A stretch of DNA of 64,000 bases from Nocardia puris (GTDB lineage Bacteria > Actinomycetota > Actinomycetes > Mycobacteriales > Mycobacteriaceae): assembly GCF_003315035.1 (NCBI RefSeq), contig NZ_QNRE01000001.1, positions 965,224 to 1,029,223 of the forward strand, written 5' to 3'. The first letter of the stretch is position 1. Each line of letters opens with the position of its first letter. This document shows, piece after piece, positions 48,405-57,301 of this stretch. The notes beneath the pieces were generated by a model, which saw nothing but the letters and a program-made list of their open reading frames with translations, was not told the DNA's origin and did not search any database. Position numbers and translations under genes: made by a program.

Positions 48405-48605
48405 AGAGACGACCACCGACAATCTCGTCAGCGCTCAACCATGGGCAATTGCCTTACGTGGTGCTTTCGGCGCAAACGGCACCTTCACGCCAAGGCTGAC
48501 GGCGGGTCGACCGGCAGAAGTACCAGGTCCAGTCATGTTGGGGCACTTCGTGCTCGGTGGTTGTTAGTTAGCCGCAACGAGTGCTTGGGCCTTGCCCCCG
48601 GGTGA
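48405..48605. other. Promoter-side region of the island operon
   Basis: Some 200 bp between the nuclease gene and the IS element. Contains no gene; TTGTTAGTTAG near 48561 is AT-richer than the surroundings. The island promoter is expected here but I cannot assign boxes. Confidence 0.4.
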
Positions 48606-48657
48606 TGGACACGCTTGAGCTTGGTCTCAGACCAGGGAAAGCGAGAAGATCTACCCG

Positions 48658-48987
48658 ATGTCCAACAAGAACTACACCGAGGAGTTCCGCCGCGACGCGG
48701 TCGCGCTCTACCGCGACACCGACGGCGCGACCATCGCCGGGATCGCCACCGACCTCGGCATATCCCACGGCTCACTGACCGCGTGGCTCAAAAAAGCCGG
48801 CGTCCCGGTCCGTAAACCCCGAACAACTCCGATACCTGGACCCACTCGCGAGGAAACCCCCGAGCAAGAAGCCGCCCGCCTGCGCGCAGAGCTCGCCCAG
48901 GTCAAGGCCGAGAAGACCAAGCTCGAGACCGAGCGCGACATCCTGCGATCGGCGGCCAAATATTTCGCCGGGGAGACGAACTGGTGA
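48658..48987 (+). CDS. IS3-family transposase OrfA
   Basis: 109-aa helix-turn-helix protein (YTEEFRRDAVALYRDTDGATIAGIATDLGISHGSLTAWLKK) followed by a leucine-zipper-like coiled coil (LRAELAQVKAEKTKLETERDIL) and the usual ending RSAAKYFAGE. Binds the IS ends. In intact relatives the stop overlaps the orfB GTG in the -1 frame, as seen here at 48984 (GTGA). Confidence 0.93.
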   Translation: MSNKNYTEEFRRDAVALYRDTDGATIAGIATDLGISHGSLTAWLKKAGVPVRKPRTTPIPGPTREETPEQEAARLRAELAQVKAEKTKLETERDILRSAAKYFAGETNW

Positions 48988-49884
48988 CCCGCTTCCAGTT
49001 TGTCGCCGACCACTCCGACACCTACCCCGGTGAAGCGGTTATGCCAGGTCATCGACATCGCCCGCTCGTCGTACTACACATGGATCAACGCCGCCGACAA
49101 ACGGGCAGCCCGCGCTGACGCCGACGCTGATCTCGCCGCCAAGATCCGCGCGGTCCACGACGCCGACAACACCTGCGGGCGACCCAGGATCACCGCTGAA
49201 CTCAATGACGGTGCATCCGCCGGGCAGAGGATCAACCACAAACGGATCGCAAGGATCATGCGCGAGAACAACATCGAGGGTTTGCGGCTTCGCCGCCGGC
49301 ACCGCACCACCGTGCCCGAGCCTGCCGACACCCCGCCTGTTGACCTGGTGCGCCGGGATTTCACCGCGACCGCACCGAACACCAAATACGCCGGTGACAT
49401 CACCTACCTGCCCTGCGGAGACGGCGAGTTCTTGTACTTGGCCACGGTGATCGACCGCTTCTCCCGCCGCCTGGTCGGGTGGTCGATCGCTGACCACATG
49501 CGCACCGAACTCGTCGAAAACGCCCTGGCAGCCGCCGCTGCGACCCGCGGCAGCCTCGCTGGGTCGATCTTTCATGCCGATCACGGAAGTCAGTACACCG
49601 CAAAGGCTTTCGCGACACTCTGCACGAAACTGGGTGTCACCCAATCGACAGGCTCGGTGGGCACAAGCGCGGATAATGCCCTCGCGGAATCGTTCAACGC
49701 GACCCTGAAACGCGAGACGCTGCAAGGCGCGGCCCGGTGGGAATCACCGCGAGCGGCGCGGTTGGCGGTGTTCCGGTGGATCACCCGCTACAACACCCTG
49801 CGAAGGCATTCCTACTGCGGCTACCTCAGCCCCGTCGACTACGAAACCGCCCACGCACTCGATAGCATGGCTCACGCCGCGTAA
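48984..49884 (+). pseudogene. IS3-family transposase OrfB, frameshifted
   Basis: The DDE transposase. Starting at GTG 48984 the frame reads TRFQFVADHSDTYP, the family N-terminus, then is lost at a CCCC run (49025-49028). From there the conserved sequence VKRLCQVIDIARSSYYTWI continues in the next frame to 49884. One extra C explains this. The catalytic core is otherwise intact: Asp in YAGDITYLP, Asp in HADHGSQY, Glu in NALAESFNATLKRE. A TTG at 49000 gives an in-frame 294-aa product lacking the usual first residues, so residual activity cannot be excluded; a base-calling error is also possible. Confidence 0.8.
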
Positions 49885-49902
49885 ACACAAACCCCGTGTC
49901 CA

Positions 49903-50669
49903 GATTCCGGGGTCAAGGCCCGGGAGATTATCGGAACTCGGGATTCGTACCACAGCCATTCGATATTGTGCTGCGCTCGCGCCAGCCCCGGAACGGTACG
50001 CAACAGCCATTTCATCCGTGCGTTCGTGCGATGATTCCACTTGTTGCCCACCCAGTTCGGAGAGCGCTGGATCACGTGCAGCCGGGCGACTCCATCGACG
50101 ATCGCGGGAACCAATTGCACGGCGCTGGCACCACTGCCGATCACCGCGACGGTCTTGCCGACGAGATCCACACCGTGGTCCCATTGCGCCGAATGGAATT
50201 GCGGACCGGTGAACGATTCGATGCCCTCGACACGCGGAATCTGCGGCCGGGACAGCTGTCCCGGGGCCATGATCACGACATCGAACCACTGTTTCTCCCC
50301 ATCGGCGAGCTCCACCAGCCAACTGCCGGACCGCTCGTCGAAGGTTGCCGCGGCCACCTCGGTGTTGAACCGGATGTTGCCGAGTACGCCGTACTTCTCG
50401 GCGCACCGCTCCAAGTAAGCCTTGATTTCCGCCTGCGTCCCGAATCGCTGTGACCATTCCGATTCGAGTTCGAAGGAGTAGGAGTAGGTGGGGGACGGAA
50501 CATCACACGCCGCACCGGGATAGGTGTTCGCGCGCCAGACGCCACCGACGCCGTCGCCGCGTTCGAAGACGACATAGTCCCGAATACCGTTACGTTCCAG
50601 CTCGATTGCCGCGCCAAGGCCGCCGAATCCGCAGCCGATGATCGCTATCGAGAGCCTCGTTGCTCGCAT
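49903..50669 (-). pseudogene. Baeyer-Villiger monooxygenase, C-terminally truncated by the IS
   Basis: About 255 residues remain of a flavin monooxygenase normally near 490. FAD motif GCGFGGLGAA at the N-terminus, NADPH motif GSGASAVQ, and the BVMO fingerprint FTGPQFHSAQWD (FxGxxxHxxxW) are all present. The frame runs straight into the IS end and stops shortly inside it. ATG at 50669 (MRATRLSIAIIGCG) is the natural start. Loss of the C-terminal half should abolish activity. It is divergent from an SDR with a 28-bp palindrome between, the typical BVMO/dehydrogenase catabolic pair. Confidence 0.88.
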
Positions 50670-50692
50670 GGTCCAGAAGTTATCCGCAGGAC

Positions 50693-50720
50693 GCCCGGGC
50701 AGGACATGTCCTGCCCGGGC
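50693..50720. promoter_or_regulatory. 28-bp perfect palindrome in the BVMO/SDR divergent promoter
   Basis: Arm GCCCGGGCAGGACA is followed immediately by its exact reverse complement, with no spacer. The centre is AGGACATGTCCT. It sits 24 bp from the BVMO start and about 127 bp from the SDR start, as expected of an operator for a dimeric or tetrameric regulator. The regulator is not in view. Confidence 0.7.
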
Positions 50721-50846
50721 AACAAATAGCCATAAGCGGACAGTCACCGGTTCCCGGGTTCGGGCGCCGGCGTCGCACTGTGACGATTGCGGAGGCCGAT
50801 TCAACGGGTGGGTGGCAGGTCGTGCCGCCCGGCAAAGGGGTTGTTC

Positions 50847-51716
50847 ATGTCGTCACCAGTGACCGGGCGCGTCGTCGCTGTCACCGGAGGTTCACGAGGG
50901 ATCGGATTCGCCATTGCCAGGGCGTTCGTCCAGCGTGGCGCGCACGTCGCCATCGGCGCCGTGCGCGAGGACCGGTTGCACACTGCCGCAGGAGAACTGG
51001 GCTTGTCGTGCTACTGCTCGGTGAATGTTTCCGATCCGGAATCGTTCCGCGCGTTCCTCGCGCGGGTCACACGCGAACTGGGACCGGTGGATGTGCTGGT
51101 CAACAACGCGGGCATCATGCCTGTCGGATCGCTGCTGGACGAGGACGACGCGATGACCAAGCGCGCCGTGGAGATCGACGCCTTCGGGATGATGGTCGGG
51201 ACCAAGCAGGCACTCGAGCTGATGATTCCGCGCGGCCGCGGGCACATCGTGAACATCTGCTCCACGATGGGCGAGGTCGCGCTGCCCGGCATGGCCACCT
51301 ACAACGCGAGCAAAGCGGCCGCCATCACCTTCAGCGACGCTGCCCGCCTGGAATACCGGGACAGCGGAGTGCGGATCTCGACCGTCCTTCCGGGCGCGGT
51401 CAACACCGAGCTGGTCGCGGGCCTGGACGGGACCGTCTCCCTCCCGGTGCCGGGAACCAGTCTCCGTATTCCCCTGGTCAAGCCGGTCGAGGCGACGGAG
51501 GTGGCCCGTGCCGTGGTGGACACGGTCACCCGCGATGTCGCGCGAGCACGGGTGTACGTGCCCCGGCTGGCGGGGGTCCTGCTGGCCGGACAGCGGCTGC
51601 TGCCACGCCGCGCCGCGGAATCGCTCAATCTCCGGATGGGCGGGAAGAACGCCCTGAACACCGACCACGAAGAACGCCGCGGCTACCACGACCGGATCAG
51701 TCGCGACACCCGGTGA
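50847..51716 (+). CDS. Short-chain dehydrogenase/reductase
   Basis: 289-aa SDR. NAD(P) motif TGGSRGIGFA, NNAGIMPVGS, catalytic Ser in ICSTMGE and YNASK are intact, and the C-terminal extension (VPRLAGVLLAGQRLLPRRAAESLNLRMGG) is like that of mycobacterial SDRs encoded next to BVMOs. AAAGGGG precedes the ATG at 50847. The enzyme probably produced the ketone used by the now broken monooxygenase. Substrate unknown; terpenoid, cyclic or long-chain alcohols are possible. Confidence 0.88.
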   Translation: MSSPVTGRVVAVTGGSRGIGFAIARAFVQRGAHVAIGAVREDRLHTAAGELGLSCYCSVNVSDPESFRAFLARVTRELGPVDVLVNNAGIMPVGSLLDEDDAMTKRAVEIDAFGMMVGTKQALELMIPRGRGHIVNICSTMGEVALPGMATYNASKAAAITFSDAARLEYRDSGVRISTVLPGAVNTELVAGLDGTVSLPVPGTSLRIPLVKPVEATEVARAVVDTVTRDVARARVYVPRLAGVLLAGQRLLPRRAAESLNLRMGGKNALNTDHEERRGYHDRISRDTR

Positions 51717-51931
51717 GGGTGGGCCACGGGGACGTGACGCGGCGGAAACAGGTATGTCCCCGGTCGTTCGGCCGTGGTGGGCGACGGCGTGGAGGTCCCA
51801 CGCTGGACGCTACTGCCGTAACCACGATCGAGCGAAGGTGTCATGTCTCGAGTCATCCATGGTCACAGCGCGGTTCACCGCGACCACACACAGCATCCAC
51901 ACTCGTCTTCCAGCGGACAGGCCGGTGCCCG

Positions 51932-52375
51932 ATGACGGACCCGGCTGCCATCATCGCGGTCATCGCGATCGCGACCTCCGACGCCGCGAACGACAACCGA
52001 ACACCTGATCGGCTCCGCCCGGCCGTCACCCGCGGTCGGCGACGCCGTCCAGATGTTCGTGCCGGTCATCACACCGATGGTCGACCAGGCTGTGGCGAGC
52101 CTGCCCGAGCCGATCCAGAACGAGGTGGATACCGCGCTCGACGCGGCGGCGGCCCGCCTCGGCGCCGACGCGTCCACACCACCCACGGCTCCCGACGGCT
52201 CGGGCGTCCGGATTCCACCACCCGGCGATCTCCTCTTCGGGAACTGGGGCCGGACGGACCCGGTCATGTCGCGATTTCCCTAGGCGACGGCACCATGGTG
52301 CACGCACCGACCACCGGCGACGACGTGCGGGTCGGGCCGGTCATGACCGGCATGGTGACACGCCGGATTCTCTGA
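51932..52375 (+). pseudogene. NlpC/P60 hydrolase remnant
   Basis: Pieces of one protein are spread over two frames. The N-terminal MTDPAAIIAVIAIA and the C-terminal PGHVAISLGDGTMVHAPTTGDD share a frame. The middle (QMFVPVITPMVDQAVASLPEPIQNEV ... PPPGDLLFGNW) lies in another. The GDLLFG and GHVAI segments are typical of NlpC/P60 endopeptidases, but the catalytic Cys motif (DCSGL) is absent, implying an internal deletion as well as frameshifts near 52030 and 52255. Confidence 0.65.
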
Positions 52376-52607
52376 GCTGCTCGAGGATCGCGTCGGCGCA
52401 GCGCTGGGGATCGTCGTAGAAGGGGATGTGGCCGCACCCCGGCATCGCGATGTGCCGGCTGTGCGGCAACCGGGTTCGCGCCTCGCGACTCTGCGTCCGG
52501 TACACCAGCAACCGGTCACGTGTGCCCCAAGCGATGGTGACGGGAAGCGTGTGCAGCCGAGCGGAATCCTGAAATCGAAAGCGTCGCACCCTGGCCGGCA
52601 CGGACAA
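52341..52607 (-). pseudogene. Alpha/beta hydrolase 3'-end remnant
   Basis: Only the last 70-80 residues of an alpha/beta hydrolase survive: PVTIAWGTRDRLLVYRTQSREARTRLP with the catalytic Asp and MPGCGHIPFYDDP with the catalytic His. The N-terminal two-thirds including the nucleophile are missing. It overlaps the end of the NlpC remnant on the other strand. Confidence 0.7.
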
Positions 52608-53321
52608 AGTTGATTTCGGCTACCTCGGCGATCCTGGGTGCACGACAGGCGATCGGCCATGGCCGCTGCGGACAACCCGATGTCCTTTCCGGACAGGATG
52701 TCGCGGGGCGGGAGCAGTCAGGATTGATCAGGCGCCCGTGCCAACCCCCGATCCAGGCCGCGATCTGCGCGCGCGAGGTGAACCCGAGTGTTGCCAGGAT
52801 GTGCCTGGAGGAGGCGCCTCGTTCCGGCTGTGCGGACGCCGACTCCCCCTGCCGCGGGCGTCGCCACCCGAACCACTCTCATTTTTCGTCGGGCTACTCG
52901 GCGTACTGGTCGGCAGTGCACCGCGAGAATCAGGACTGGAAGACCTCGGCTGGATCGTCGGTGTCTCCTCCGAGGGATACCTAGCCGGAACCATCGGCGA
53001 CTACATTGCCGCCGGCCGATACACACGAGCCAGGACCGCTCAGCGGCTCGGAGCACGTGGCGAGGCGCCCTCCGTGGAGCGGGACGTGCAGGTAGTCGGG
53101 TCGCCGTCAGAATGCGGCCGATAGCAGTCCATGCGGGACCGCGATGATCTGATGAGGCAGATCCAGGTGATCGTCTTCGCGATCGGCAGGCGAGCGAGGA
53201 GGTCCCGCGCACCCTCTGCCGCATCGGCGTCCTGGACGTCAAAGCCTTGGTGTACTCGGCGAGGCGAGCTCTTCGATCTTGCCGCGACCGGGACCAGCAG
53301 CCGAACCTGCCCGGAGGGTCG
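52608..53321. other. Degenerate region
   Basis: About 710 bp without an intact gene. The only recognisable piece is a LuxR helix-turn-helix scrap. Other open frames on both strands lack family features. Probably the residue of several decayed genes. Confidence 0.5.
52734..52810 (-). pseudogene. LuxR-type helix-turn-helix scrap
   Basis: The minus strand reads SRHILATLGFTSRAQIAAW, matching the end of LuxR DNA-binding domains (HVSHILAKLGFTSRAQIAAW). Sequence before it shows no LuxR similarity, so only about 20-25 codons survive. Confidence 0.45.
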
Positions 53322-54407
53322 CTACCGGAGGGGTTCCGCGTTCGGGAAGGTCCAGGTGCTGTCGATGATTTCCTGGTGCGGGCGGTAGAGGCGCACGGTG
53401 TAGTTCCAGCCGGGTGCGGTGGGCAGGCAGTTGGGTGTCGACTCATCGCAGCCGCCGAACTGGATATCGACCGAGCCGTCCGGGTTGGTCGCGGCGGTGA
53501 CGTTGTTGACCGAGTAGGCATTCTGCGGGTTGGGCTGCATGTAGCCCTCGGCGTTGTAGACGGTGATCGACCAGAATCCGTCCACCGGAACATCTTCGAC
53601 ATGCAGACGGTAGGTGGTCCGGCCGTCGTTCTCGGTCGGGGTGATCGACTCGTACACCGCGTCGCGCGCTGGGTTGCCACCCCAGCCGGCCGCGGCGCCG
53701 ATCACATGCGCGACGGGGTCGACGGCGTCCTGCTCGCCGAACGCGGAGGTGAAGTTCGACATGGTGGAGGCCAGCGTGAGCAGCGCGCCGCGGACCTTGT
53801 CCTGGCTGGTCTTGTCCCACTGCGGGATCTCGAATTTTCCTGGGCCGCCGGGTTGTTCGACCTTGATCGCGTCTTGCAGAGCGTGCGCGGCGGCCATATC
53901 GGCGGGATTGCCGGGATCGACGAAGGTACGGATGACGATCGCGGCGTATCGAGTACCGACGGTGTCGCGGTCGAGGGTGTGGCTGCCCGCGCCATAGAGG
54001 GCGTCAGGAGCGTACTCGTCTTGATTGATGATCTGCATGGACATGAACCGGGTACTCGGATCAGGCAGGGTGACCGTGACCGGTCCCGCATCCAGGTCGA
54101 ACACCCCGGTCGAGTAGATCGTGTCGCGGTTCATCCGGACCACGGGCTGCCGGTCGATCGGAGCGACTTCCCGCGCGTGATAGAGCTTGCCGAACGCTCC
54201 CCGGTCGTCGACGAATACAGCGAACTGCCGGTCGGTCTCGGCGCGTACGAAGTTCAGCGGGGTAACCACGAGCGGCTGGTTCAACGGATACTCCGATCCG
54301 GGGCGCTCGCCCCTGGTAGCGCTGCGGGCAGTGGTGGCCTTGCTGGGCTCGGAGGAGTCGGCGCCCCACGCCTTGGCGCCGGCCAGAGCCGCACCGACGA
54401 GCATCAT
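53322..54407 (-). CDS. DUF1254/DUF1214 domain protein
   Basis: 361-aa exported protein with a hydrophobic N-terminus (MMLVGAALAGAKAWGA). The DUF1254 half shows NRDTIYSTGVFDLDAGPVTVTLP and RFMSMQIINQDEYAP; the DUF1214 half shows VYESITPTENDGRTTYRLHVEDVPVDGFWSITVYN and the C-terminal NYTVRLYRPHQEIIDSTWTFP. Function is unknown; members are common in Nocardia and mycobacteria, often in catabolic regions. Codon use is normal for the genome. Confidence 0.88.
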   Translation of the reverse strand: MMLVGAALAGAKAWGADSSEPSKATTARSATRGERPGSEYPLNQPLVVTPLNFVRAETDRQFAVFVDDRGAFGKLYHAREVAPIDRQPVVRMNRDTIYSTGVFDLDAGPVTVTLPDPSTRFMSMQIINQDEYAPDALYGAGSHTLDRDTVGTRYAAIVIRTFVDPGNPADMAAAHALQDAIKVEQPGGPGKFEIPQWDKTSQDKVRGALLTLASTMSNFTSAFGEQDAVDPVAHVIGAAAGWGGNPARDAVYESITPTENDGRTTYRLHVEDVPVDGFWSITVYNAEGYMQPNPQNAYSVNNVTAATNPDGSVDIQFGGCDESTPNCLPTAPGWNYTVRLYRPHQEIIDSTWTFPNAEPLR

Positions 54408-54920
54408 GCACCGTCGACGAGGTTTGGACAGTCCTGCTCCTTCGCTACCGGGGCCTGGACCGAGCCAGGGGTACAGATTGGACGATCAACGCAGCGATGG
54501 TACCGGCGGGTGACGCGGTCAGGTCGGATACGCCACGGCATGTCCGGTAGCTGAACCGTCGGCTTCACCCTTCGCGGGACGGTGTGTGAGAACGCCATCT
54601 ACCGGGATCCCTGACATCAATCACGGCCGTCCTCACCCCCTGGCGGATCGGGCGGTGTGCAGGTAGATCAACCGCTGCCGACATCCCACACAGTTGAGCC
54701 ATGGCCGAGCGGCTCCCCCGTTGACGGTGCCCGGTGGCCGGTCCACGGAATGGGAGAGCCGGCCATTGACGTGTGCGGACCGCAATGTATCCGGCTGGGG
54801 TGCGCGGGGCCGGAGACAACGAAGCGTCTCGACGAACCGCCCGCCTGCTCAGAGCCGCGGTCCCACCCCGGTTCGCCGATTGGGCGGGGCGTGCTGACGT
54901 GCGGATACCCGCCCGACTGG
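54408..54920. other. Intergenic region
   Basis: About 510 bp between the DUF1254 gene start and the end of the PucR-type gene. No supported gene; frames on both strands are composition-driven. Confidence 0.5.
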
Positions 54921-56051
54921 TCAGGTATCCGGATCGCCCACCTTCCGAGCCGACAACAGCCGGGCCTGCAAGGTGAGATACAGCAGGGCGGCCTCGGCCG
55001 GGACGGCGAACGCCTTCCCGGTCAGGCGCTCGATCCGGTTGAGGCGGTGCAGCACGGTGTTGCGGTGCAGGTGCAGGTGCTTGCCGACCGCCGTGGTGGA
55101 ACCGCCGAGCTCGTACCAGGCCAAGGCCGTCTCCACCAGGGCGTCGGCGTCGGCCGCCGGGAGGGTCGCGAGTGCGGCGAGCGGATCGGCGAGCACGTCG
55201 GATGTGAGGTCCGGATGGGCCGCGAGCAGCGCCCGCACCGGCGACGACGCGTAGGCGTGTACACGGTTCTCCGACGGCGCCGAGCACCGGAGGGCGAGGC
55301 GGGCCTGGTCGAGAGCGACGGGCGCGCAGCGCAGATCGGTGAAGGGACGGCTGGCACCGGATCGGGCGGTGATCGCGCTCAGGGCGTGGTCGAGCAGGCC
55401 CGAGGAAGCCGCGGCCACCAGCGTCACGCGGTCGTCGCCGATCAGCGTACGGACGGTCGTGACCCCCGTCGCGGCAACGCGGACATCGCCGACCAGGAGG
55501 GCGAAGGTCGCGCCGGGCGCCATCCCCATCTTCTCGGGCAGACCCTCGCGTTGAGCGGCGGGCAGATCGGGATCGAGCAGCACCCGCAACAGCAGTTGCT
55601 TCGGTCGCCGATCCTCGGTTCCGGCGGCGCGCCGGTGTGCTTCGGCGGCGGCGAGGGAGAACTTGTCGACGGTCGCCCACACCAGCGTCGACAGCTGCGG
55701 GAGTCCCGGGCGATCCTCGCCACCGGCGCGGTCGACGGCGACCTCCCAGATGGCCAAGCCGGCGACCCGGAAGGCGTGCAGCACGCTGTCGAGCGGAACT
55801 CCGCGCTCGGCCTTGAGGCGCCCGGTGCGGCGGGCCGGTTCGAGCGAGTAGGGGGTGCCCGCCATCGCGTCCAGCAGCGCGGCGGTGTTGTCGGTGACGA
55901 GGGTGCGCAGTTCGTCGTGGCCGAGTACGGCGTCGCCGTAGTCCTGCCCGTCGTGTTCGATCCGGGTGGTCACGTGCTCGGAGATCGCGTCCAGATCGCT
56001 GCGCAGCGCGTGCAGCAGGTGCACCGAGGCGATCTGGGTGTGCTGCGTCAC
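54921..56051 (-). CDS. PucR/CdaR-family transcriptional regulator
   Basis: 376-aa regulator. The N-terminal helical domain (LAIWEVAVDRAGG) and a central GGDEF-like domain (about 190-280) precede the C-terminal PucR helix-turn-helix with ALAWYELGGSTTAVGKHLHLHRNTVLHRLNRIERLTG. GTG start at 56051 (VTQHTQIASVHLL) because no closer ATG precedes the domain. It is divergent from an aldehyde-dehydrogenase remnant with a 12-bp-arm palindrome between the two, so it probably regulated itself and that enzyme. In mycobacteria PucR-type regulators control proline or amine catabolism, but the inducer here is unknown. Confidence 0.88.
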   Translation of the reverse strand: MTQHTQIASVHLLHALRSDLDAISEHVTTRIEHDGQDYGDAVLGHDELRTLVTDNTAALLDAMAGTPYSLEPARRTGRLKAERGVPLDSVLHAFRVAGLAIWEVAVDRAGGEDRPGLPQLSTLVWATVDKFSLAAAEAHRRAAGTEDRRPKQLLLRVLLDPDLPAAQREGLPEKMGMAPGATFALLVGDVRVAATGVTTVRTLIGDDRVTLVAAASSGLLDHALSAITARSGASRPFTDLRCAPVALDQARLALRCSAPSENRVHAYASSPVRALLAAHPDLTSDVLADPLAALATLPAADADALVETALAWYELGGSTTAVGKHLHLHRNTVLHRLNRIERLTGKAFAVPAEAALLYLTLQARLLSARKVGDPDT

Positions 56052-56066
56052 AGTTCCGACGATAGC

Positions 56067-56094
56067 CCGCCGTTGTGCGACGGCACAACGGCGG
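56067..56094. promoter_or_regulatory. PucR-type operator palindrome
   Basis: Perfect 12-bp arms CCGCCGTTGTGC / GCACAACGGCGG around GACG, 16 bp upstream of the regulator start. The core TTGTGC-N4-GCACAA is a symmetrical site suited to the adjacent PucR-family regulator. Confidence 0.72.
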
Positions 56095-56182
56095 CGGCGG
56101 AAGTGGCGGCGTGCGCCCGTCGCCCGGGCCGAAGGTCCCCGGCCACACTGGAATTCCCCGATCCGCACCGAGGGAGACACCG

Positions 56183-56506
56183 TTGACGAAACCCTCGTAC
56201 CCGACCGATCCCGAGATCCTGGGCGATGCCGAGACCGCCGCACTGGATCGCGCCGTCGCCGAGCGGCGGCCCGGCGCCGAGCGGTGGTCTCGACTCGGGA
56301 TCGCCGAGCGCGCCGACCTGCCGGCGAGCACGCACGCCTCGATCCGCGCGCATGCCGAAGAGTGGGCTGCCGTCGCCGCCGAGCGCAGGCCGACCGGATC
56401 GTGGGACGGCGAGGAATGGGCTGTCCGGGCCGTACGCGGCGTTGACGAACGTGGCGGCGAGTTGGCCGCGGCTGCCGAGCTCTTCGGCTCCGCGTTGCGC
56501 GGGTGA
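56183..56506 (+). pseudogene. Aldehyde dehydrogenase N-terminal remnant
   Basis: From a TTG preceded by GGGAG the frame reads DAETAALDRAVAERRPG then RWSRLGIAERADLPASTHASIRAHAEEWAAVAAE and DGEEW, which recalls the N-terminus of a mycobacterial aldehyde dehydrogenase group (helices then AGEEWLSGP). Near 56425 the expected continuation LSGPYAALTNVAA lies in the next frame, so a frameshift is present, and the match ends about 56510. The catalytic domain is missing altogether. Confidence 0.5.
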
Positions 56507-56562
56507 CGAAGCCCGTCGAACGCCCGGCTGTCCGCCGGGATCACAGAGATAGGAACACCGCC

Positions 56563-56958
56563 ATGAGCACCGCCACCCGCGAACTGTTCGAGCGCTACCA
56601 CGCGTGCTGGCAGGATCGCGCGCCCGACCGGATCGCCGAACTCCACACCCCCGACTCCCTGTTCCACCTGCACGCGAGCCAGGAGCCCGCGCACGGTCGC
56701 GCGGCCATCCGCGAGGCGGCGGCCGGATTCCTGACTCTCGTCCCCGACCTGACGTTCCACCAGATCGCGCTGCGCGTCGGCGACGACTTCTGGGTCGCGC
56801 AGTTCGAACTCACCGGCACGACCGCCGTCGGCAATCCCCTGCGGATGGATCTCGCGGACTTCGTCCTGGTCGAGAACGGCGCGATCAAGGAGAAGCACTC
56901 CTACGTCGACGGGGTCGCGATGCAGGCCGCGCTGACGCCCGCTACCGCCGACCGGTAG
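56563..56958 (+). CDS. SnoaL-like / NTF2-fold protein
   Basis: 131-aa single-domain protein of the SnoaL-like ketosteroid isomerase superfamily: ELFERYHACWQDRAPDRIAELHTPDSLFHLH, GRAAIREAAAGFLTLVPDLTFHQIALRVGDDFWVAQFELTG. Such proteins bind small hydrophobic ligands or act as isomerases or hydrolases; the reaction is unknown. ATG at 56563 has GATAGGAA upstream. It follows the ALDH remnant by about 50 bp and may once have shared its operon. Confidence 0.88.
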   Translation: MSTATRELFERYHACWQDRAPDRIAELHTPDSLFHLHASQEPAHGRAAIREAAAGFLTLVPDLTFHQIALRVGDDFWVAQFELTGTTAVGNPLRMDLADFVLVENGAIKEKHSYVDGVAMQAALTPATADR

Positions 56959-57301
56959 AGCGCGGCCGTTCCGCACCCGGTCGCTCGACGAGTTCCGTGG
57001 CCGATGCCGCCCTGTTCCGAGATAGCCGCTACGACAAGCGATCCCGGAACAGGCCGGCGTCGGTCGACGGCGCGGCCTTCGATTCGACCGACACGAAGGG
57101 CACCCCCGAGGGTGTGCAGTGGATGAGGGGCTGCCGGTGCGCGGCGGGCGGCCCGCACCGGCGAATTGCCGAGTCGGCAAATTTTCGCGCCAGAAATGTT
57201 GCGGGGCGCTGAAACTGGGCCGGACGTCACCCGCCCGACCGGCGGCCGACATCCACCGCGATGTCGACGCACGCCGACTCCCCCTGCCTGGAAAGGACCC
57301 C
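56959..57301. other. Intergenic region with two dyads
   Basis: About 340 bp. Contains a stem-loop CCGGTGCG-N12-CGCACCGG (57133-57160) and the palindrome listed separately at 57165. No gene seen. Confidence 0.5.
57165..57179. promoter_or_regulatory. Palindrome TTGCCGAGTCGGCAA
   Basis: Perfect 7-bp arms around a single G, about 120 bp upstream of the lipoprotein hydrolase. A good size for a TetR- or MarR-type operator, but no regulator adjoins it. Confidence 0.45.

Larger units (their letters stand above)
48606..49902 (+). mobile_element. IS3-family insertion sequence
   Basis: About 1,297 bp. The ends are TGGACACG at 48606 and its complement CGTGTCCA ending at 49902, with orfA and orfB of an IS3-family transposase between. 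Flanking trinucleotides (TGA on the left, GAT on the right) do not match, so no target duplication is visible. The right end abuts a truncated monooxygenase gene; the rest of that gene is not on the left side, which points to a deletion or replacement next to the IS. Confidence 0.85.

Noticed and set aside
48600..48608. TGA/GAT as an IS target duplication
   Set aside because: The trinucleotides at the two ends differ, and shifting the ends does not make them match.
52738..53124. Plus-strand frame of 128 codons
   Set aside because: It overlaps the LuxR scrap on the other strand, has no family features and starts without a ribosome site.
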